Source of the DNA: CAWJKP01 sp963843465
GTDB taxonomy: Bacteria > Planctomycetota > Planctomycetia > Pirellulales > Thermoguttaceae
Reading direction: 5' to 3'
Assembly: GCA_963843465.1 (NCBI GenBank)
Contig: CAWJKP010000003.1
Span: forward strand, 1,054,001 to 1,118,000
DNA length: 64,000 nucleotides
Numbering within the stretch: position 1 is the first letter of the stretch; every line of letters starts with the position of its first letter. The position numbers and the translations under genes are program-made. Below are positions 61,570 through 64,000 of this stretch, one piece after another. The notes beneath the pieces were generated by a model. It saw only the letters and a program-made list of their open reading frames with translations, was not told where the DNA came from and did not search any database.

Positions 61570-62814
61570 CTACTTCTTTGCTGCTTCCAGCTTAGGGCAA
61601 TGAATCGTCACAGGCAACGCGACCCAGCCCGGCTCCGCTGGTCTCTCGCCTGGCAAGGATGCAAGTACCGTGTAATCCTGCCCTTCTCTGAGTGAAAACA
61701 TCTTATCGAGTGGAAGAACGGTGCCGTGTGCATCACCCGTCCATAACCATGACAAATCCTCTCGACCGTGTGCGGTGAGCGCTTTTCGACCATACTCCGT
61801 CAGTCGCACGGCCTTTCCTTCCTTGTCCCTTATCAAAACGCGGTAATTTGCTGGGTCAATACCCATATACGTTTCCCGACCGCCAACCTCGTGACGGAGG
61901 TCGATACAAATCAGGGAGACCACCAGACGAACTGCGTTCGGAGCCATCGGAGAACGGATGGCATCCAATATGCAATTGTCGTAAGGTCGGCCTGCTCTCG
62001 CCATAAGCTCCGCCCATTCCTTGTCGGCGGGGTCGCTTTGCGCGGACGTATTGCTAGAGGACTTGTCCCCTTCTGCTAAATCGGGACGATCCTCGTGGGG
62101 AGGAACCTGAGTGCCAATCGTCAATGCCACCGGCTTTGCTACCCAACCTTTTCCGCCCAAGTCCTTGGGAAGTGATCCGCCTGCCCTACGCATTACAAAG
62201 TCACCCAACTCTTCACCTCCCCATGCCAAGACGGTGTAGTTGCCTGGCTTTGACAGATCAAAATAGCTTGAAATGGGCATAATGCCTCCCCAAGCCCGTC
62301 CGGGTTCAAGACTGTGAGAAAAACCGCTACCAACATAGGGCATCACCTCCAAGAACTTCCGCAAAGCCTCCTTCGTCGGCTGTACTAGCGTGCCCCTGCC
62401 ATCGCGGACAAGCACCTTTGCGTCGACCACGGTGTTGAACGGGCGGAGACAGGTCCACCCTGGGCGATACGGCTGATCGCTGATATTTCTAAGCGAAAAA
62501 ATCAGATAGACCTGTCGGCTAGCAATAGGGAATTCGGGGATCACTCGCGCTTCCAAGACCAATCCAGCATTAGGCTTGCCCGCCTTACGCAGGAGCGGCT
62601 CCCAACCTTCCTTGTTGAGCCGGTTGTACTTAGCCCGGTAATCGGCTTCGCTACCGAAGAAGAACTCCTGTGTCGCAGCTTGGGAATGTTCCTTCGGGGC
62701 TTCGGCGGGAGCTTCGTCCTGAACCAACTGTTGCGATATTGCGGCAGGCTCCTTCTCACACCCAAAGCAAAGGCCACCAGTAGAGAAAGCCAGCAATAGA
62801 CCAATAGTTCTCAT
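61570..62814 (-). CDS. Lipoprotein of unknown function, two-repeat architecture
   Basis: ATG at 62814 with AAGGAG 9 bases upstream; a longer frame is available but lacks support. 414 residues: signal IGLLLAFSTGGLCFGC (lipobox L-C-F-G-C). Two similar halves: VLEARVIPEFPIASRQVYLI..YRPGWTC and, later, LDAIRSPMAPNAVRLVVSLI..YMGIDPANYRVLIRDKEGKA, each followed by a W-G-G or L-W-T-G-D..MF/Y-DL-S segment and ..YTVLAWGGEE / YTVLASLPGE. This internal repeat suggests a duplicated beta domain. Composition is slightly AT-richer than the neighbours. Confidence 0.6.
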   Translation of the reverse strand: MRTIGLLLAFSTGGLCFGCEKEPAAISQQLVQDEAPAEAPKEHSQAATQEFFFGSEADYRAKYNRLNKEGWEPLLRKAGKPNAGLVLEARVIPEFPIASRQVYLIFSLRNISDQPYRPGWTCLRPFNTVVDAKVLVRDGRGTLVQPTKEALRKFLEVMPYVGSGFSHSLEPGRAWGGIMPISSYFDLSKPGNYTVLAWGGEELGDFVMRRAGGSLPKDLGGKGWVAKPVALTIGTQVPPHEDRPDLAEGDKSSSNTSAQSDPADKEWAELMARAGRPYDNCILDAIRSPMAPNAVRLVVSLICIDLRHEVGGRETYMGIDPANYRVLIRDKEGKAVRLTEYGRKALTAHGREDLSWLWTGDAHGTVLPLDKMFSLREGQDYTVLASLPGERPAEPGWVALPVTIHCPKLEAAKK

Positions 62815-62991
62815 ATTCGTCGCTCCTTCAGGTACAATCAGCAGGCACCGCTCGCCCGTGCCGGGCGAGCGGTTAAGGGCCAAGCATCGCCGGGTTCCAC
62901 TCGCCTTTCCAGTGCTTCATTTGGATCTGCCATGAATACGCGGCACCTGCGCAGCGCACATCCAGGCCGAAACGGCCCGGCTCGGACGCAA

Positions 62992-63014
62992 CCGGCGTGG
63001 CCGCCGGGGCTAAC
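62992..63014. repeat. Repeat B, intergenic copy
   Basis: CCGGCGTGGCCGCCGGGGCT.. unit between the lipoprotein gene and the last gene, not in a coding frame of a supported gene. Confidence 0.8.
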
Positions 63015-63041
63015 TCGCCACTCACCACTCGCCCCTCGCCA

Positions 63042-64000
63042 CTACTTCTGCTTGCGGAGATTCTCGATCTGGAGATAGAGCGAGCGGGCCTGCTTGGTGG
63101 TGGGCACATTCTTGGCCTTCGAGGCGGAGGACATCGCCAACTTGGCCAGGCGGCTCGCCTCCTCCAGACGATTGGCCTCCATCGCCGTGCCGGCCATGGC
63201 CAGCGCGGTCTCGGCGATCTGGCGGTGGCTGGCCAGACCGCGGGCCGCCTCGCCGGTCTCCTCCAGGGTCGTGACCTTCTCCTGGAAGACTTCGATCGCG
63301 TGCAGCTTGCCCATCTCGTCCACCACCTCGCAGGCCAACACCGCGTCGCCCGCGGCGACCGCCTGCCGGCGGGCGGCGTCCAACATGCCGTATCGCTGGT
63401 CCATGTCGTCCAGCGTTGTCCGGCCGTTGTCCAGCAGGATCTTGGCCAACGCGTCCTTGCCCCTGGGCGTCGAAGCCTGATCGTAATCGGTCTTGTACTT
63501 GTCGTGAATCGTTTGCAGGATCTGGTCGAGCTTGACCTTCTGGGGCGGGGCCGACTTCTCGGCAACGGCGGCCTCGCCGCTGGGGACCGGGGCTTCATCC
63601 AACTCGGGCAGGAGCTTTTCAACGTCGCTGTCCTGCTTGGCCGCCTCTTGCAACAGGGCCCGGGCTCGATTGCGATCGCCATTGGGACTGATCGCCAGGT
63701 AGACCCCGTAATAGACCTTCGCCGCCGGTTCCTTGGTCAGGAACCGCTCGGCCATGAAGTTCATCAGCACCCGGGGCAGTTGAGCGACCTTGTAGGTGTA
63801 GTTCTTGCCCTGGACATGGACCGTGATGCTGGAGGCGTCGCTTTCGACGACGGCGATCCGCTCCTTGCCGATGATGATCTCCTCGGCGGCAATCAATTGC
63901 GACATCGTCCGCCCGATGCCCTCCCAGTACTTCTCCAGGTAGTCGCCCATGAGCGTCAGCCGTTGGATAACCGCCTGATCGTCGGGCCCCTGGGCATTTT
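63042..64000 (-). CDS. Helical protein, 5' end outside the window
   Basis: The frame is open from 63042 to the window edge without a stop (..NAQGPDDQAVIQRLTLMGDY at the edge), so ATG 63950 is probably internal. Visible part 319 residues. It begins with helix DYLEKYWEGIGRTMSQLIAAEE, then a small beta stretch IIIGKERIAVVESDASSITV, then a helical region of TPR-like character (ARALLQEAAKQDSDVEKLLP, AKILLDNGRTTLDDMDQRYG, AETALAMAGTAMEANRLEEA). I do not recognise the family. Confidence 0.7.
   Translation of the reverse strand, partial: NAQGPDDQAVIQRLTLMGDYLEKYWEGIGRTMSQLIAAEEIIIGKERIAVVESDASSITVHVQGKNYTYKVAQLPRVLMNFMAERFLTKEPAAKVYYGVYLAISPNGDRNRARALLQEAAKQDSDVEKLLPELDEAPVPSGEAAVAEKSAPPQKVKLDQILQTIHDKYKTDYDQASTPRGKDALAKILLDNGRTTLDDMDQRYGMLDAARRQAVAAGDAVLACEVVDEMGKLHAIEVFQEKVTTLEETGEAARGLASHRQIAETALAMAGTAMEANRLEEASRLAKLAMSSASKAKNVPTTKQARSLYLQIENLRKQK

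Overview
The window reads as a GC-rich chromosomal segment of a planctomycete, probably an uncultured one close to Pirellulales. The support is indirect but consistent: an extracellular protein with the EPLEDRRLL N-terminal motif, a DUF1501 protein, an FHA/PknB-type kinase repertoire, and dense interspersed palindromic repeats whose translations (SPGGHAG, VGRIGNPS, TLRVR..TRSV) recur inside unrelated proteins.

Region 1 (about 0.2-29.7 kb) is one large divergent signalling island. The minus arm (15.1 to 0.25 kb) carries an FHA membrane protein, a two-helix membrane protein with coiled coil, a zinc-finger GTPase (double-GTPase type), a kinase-fold protein, a small CHC2 zinc finger, a GAP1-like membrane protein, a small membrane coiled-coil protein, a VWA protein and a PP2C phosphatase. 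The plus arm (15.5 to 29.7 kb) carries a zinc-ribbon/TM/multi-Ig (Big2-like) protein, SrfC-like GTPase, SrfB-like Hsp70-fold protein, a GrpE-like coiled-coil protein and a zinc-ribbon/beta-propeller protein. A DUF433/DUF5615 toxin-antitoxin pair plus a DUF2442 gene sit between srfC and srfB, and a DUF4145-like gene sits after srfB. I infer a reversible phosphorylation plus GTPase plus chaperone-like complex at the membrane, related to the SrfB/SrfC and GAP1/DO-GTPase families; its biological output is unknown.

Region 2 (29.8-39.6 kb): a PIN toxin-antitoxin pair, a very large surface protein with a Gly-rich region, seven 123-125-residue SdrD-B-like repeats and a Gly-Asn-Asp (RTX-like) tail, then a cluster of degraded PIN toxins whose antitoxins survive, and a HEAT-repeat protein. 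Region 3 (39.7-45.3 kb): a membrane Ser/Thr kinase, a 203-bp MITE-like element immediately upstream of glpK, a coiled-coil ORF and an internally deleted DUF4058 gene. Region 4 (45.4-52.6 kb): a PIN toxin-antitoxin pair flanked by 260-bp direct repeats, an HNH/DGQHR nuclease-like gene, repeat-rich DNA without genes, and a DUF1501 protein. Region 5 (53-64 kb): PhyH-family oxygenase, a CpaC-like secretin with a Gly-rich lipoprotein and a TPR lipoprotein (Tad/Flp-type), FtsK with a very acidic tail, a lipoprotein and a partial gene at the edge.

Many of the long genes (GAP1, Ig, srfC, srfB, surface protein, HEAT, kinase, HNH, PhyH, secretin, ftsK) are split by single-base frameshifts, most lying at or near GCGC/CGCG or homopolymer runs. 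This looks more like systematic indel errors in the assembly than decay, and I annotate them as single frameshifted genes.
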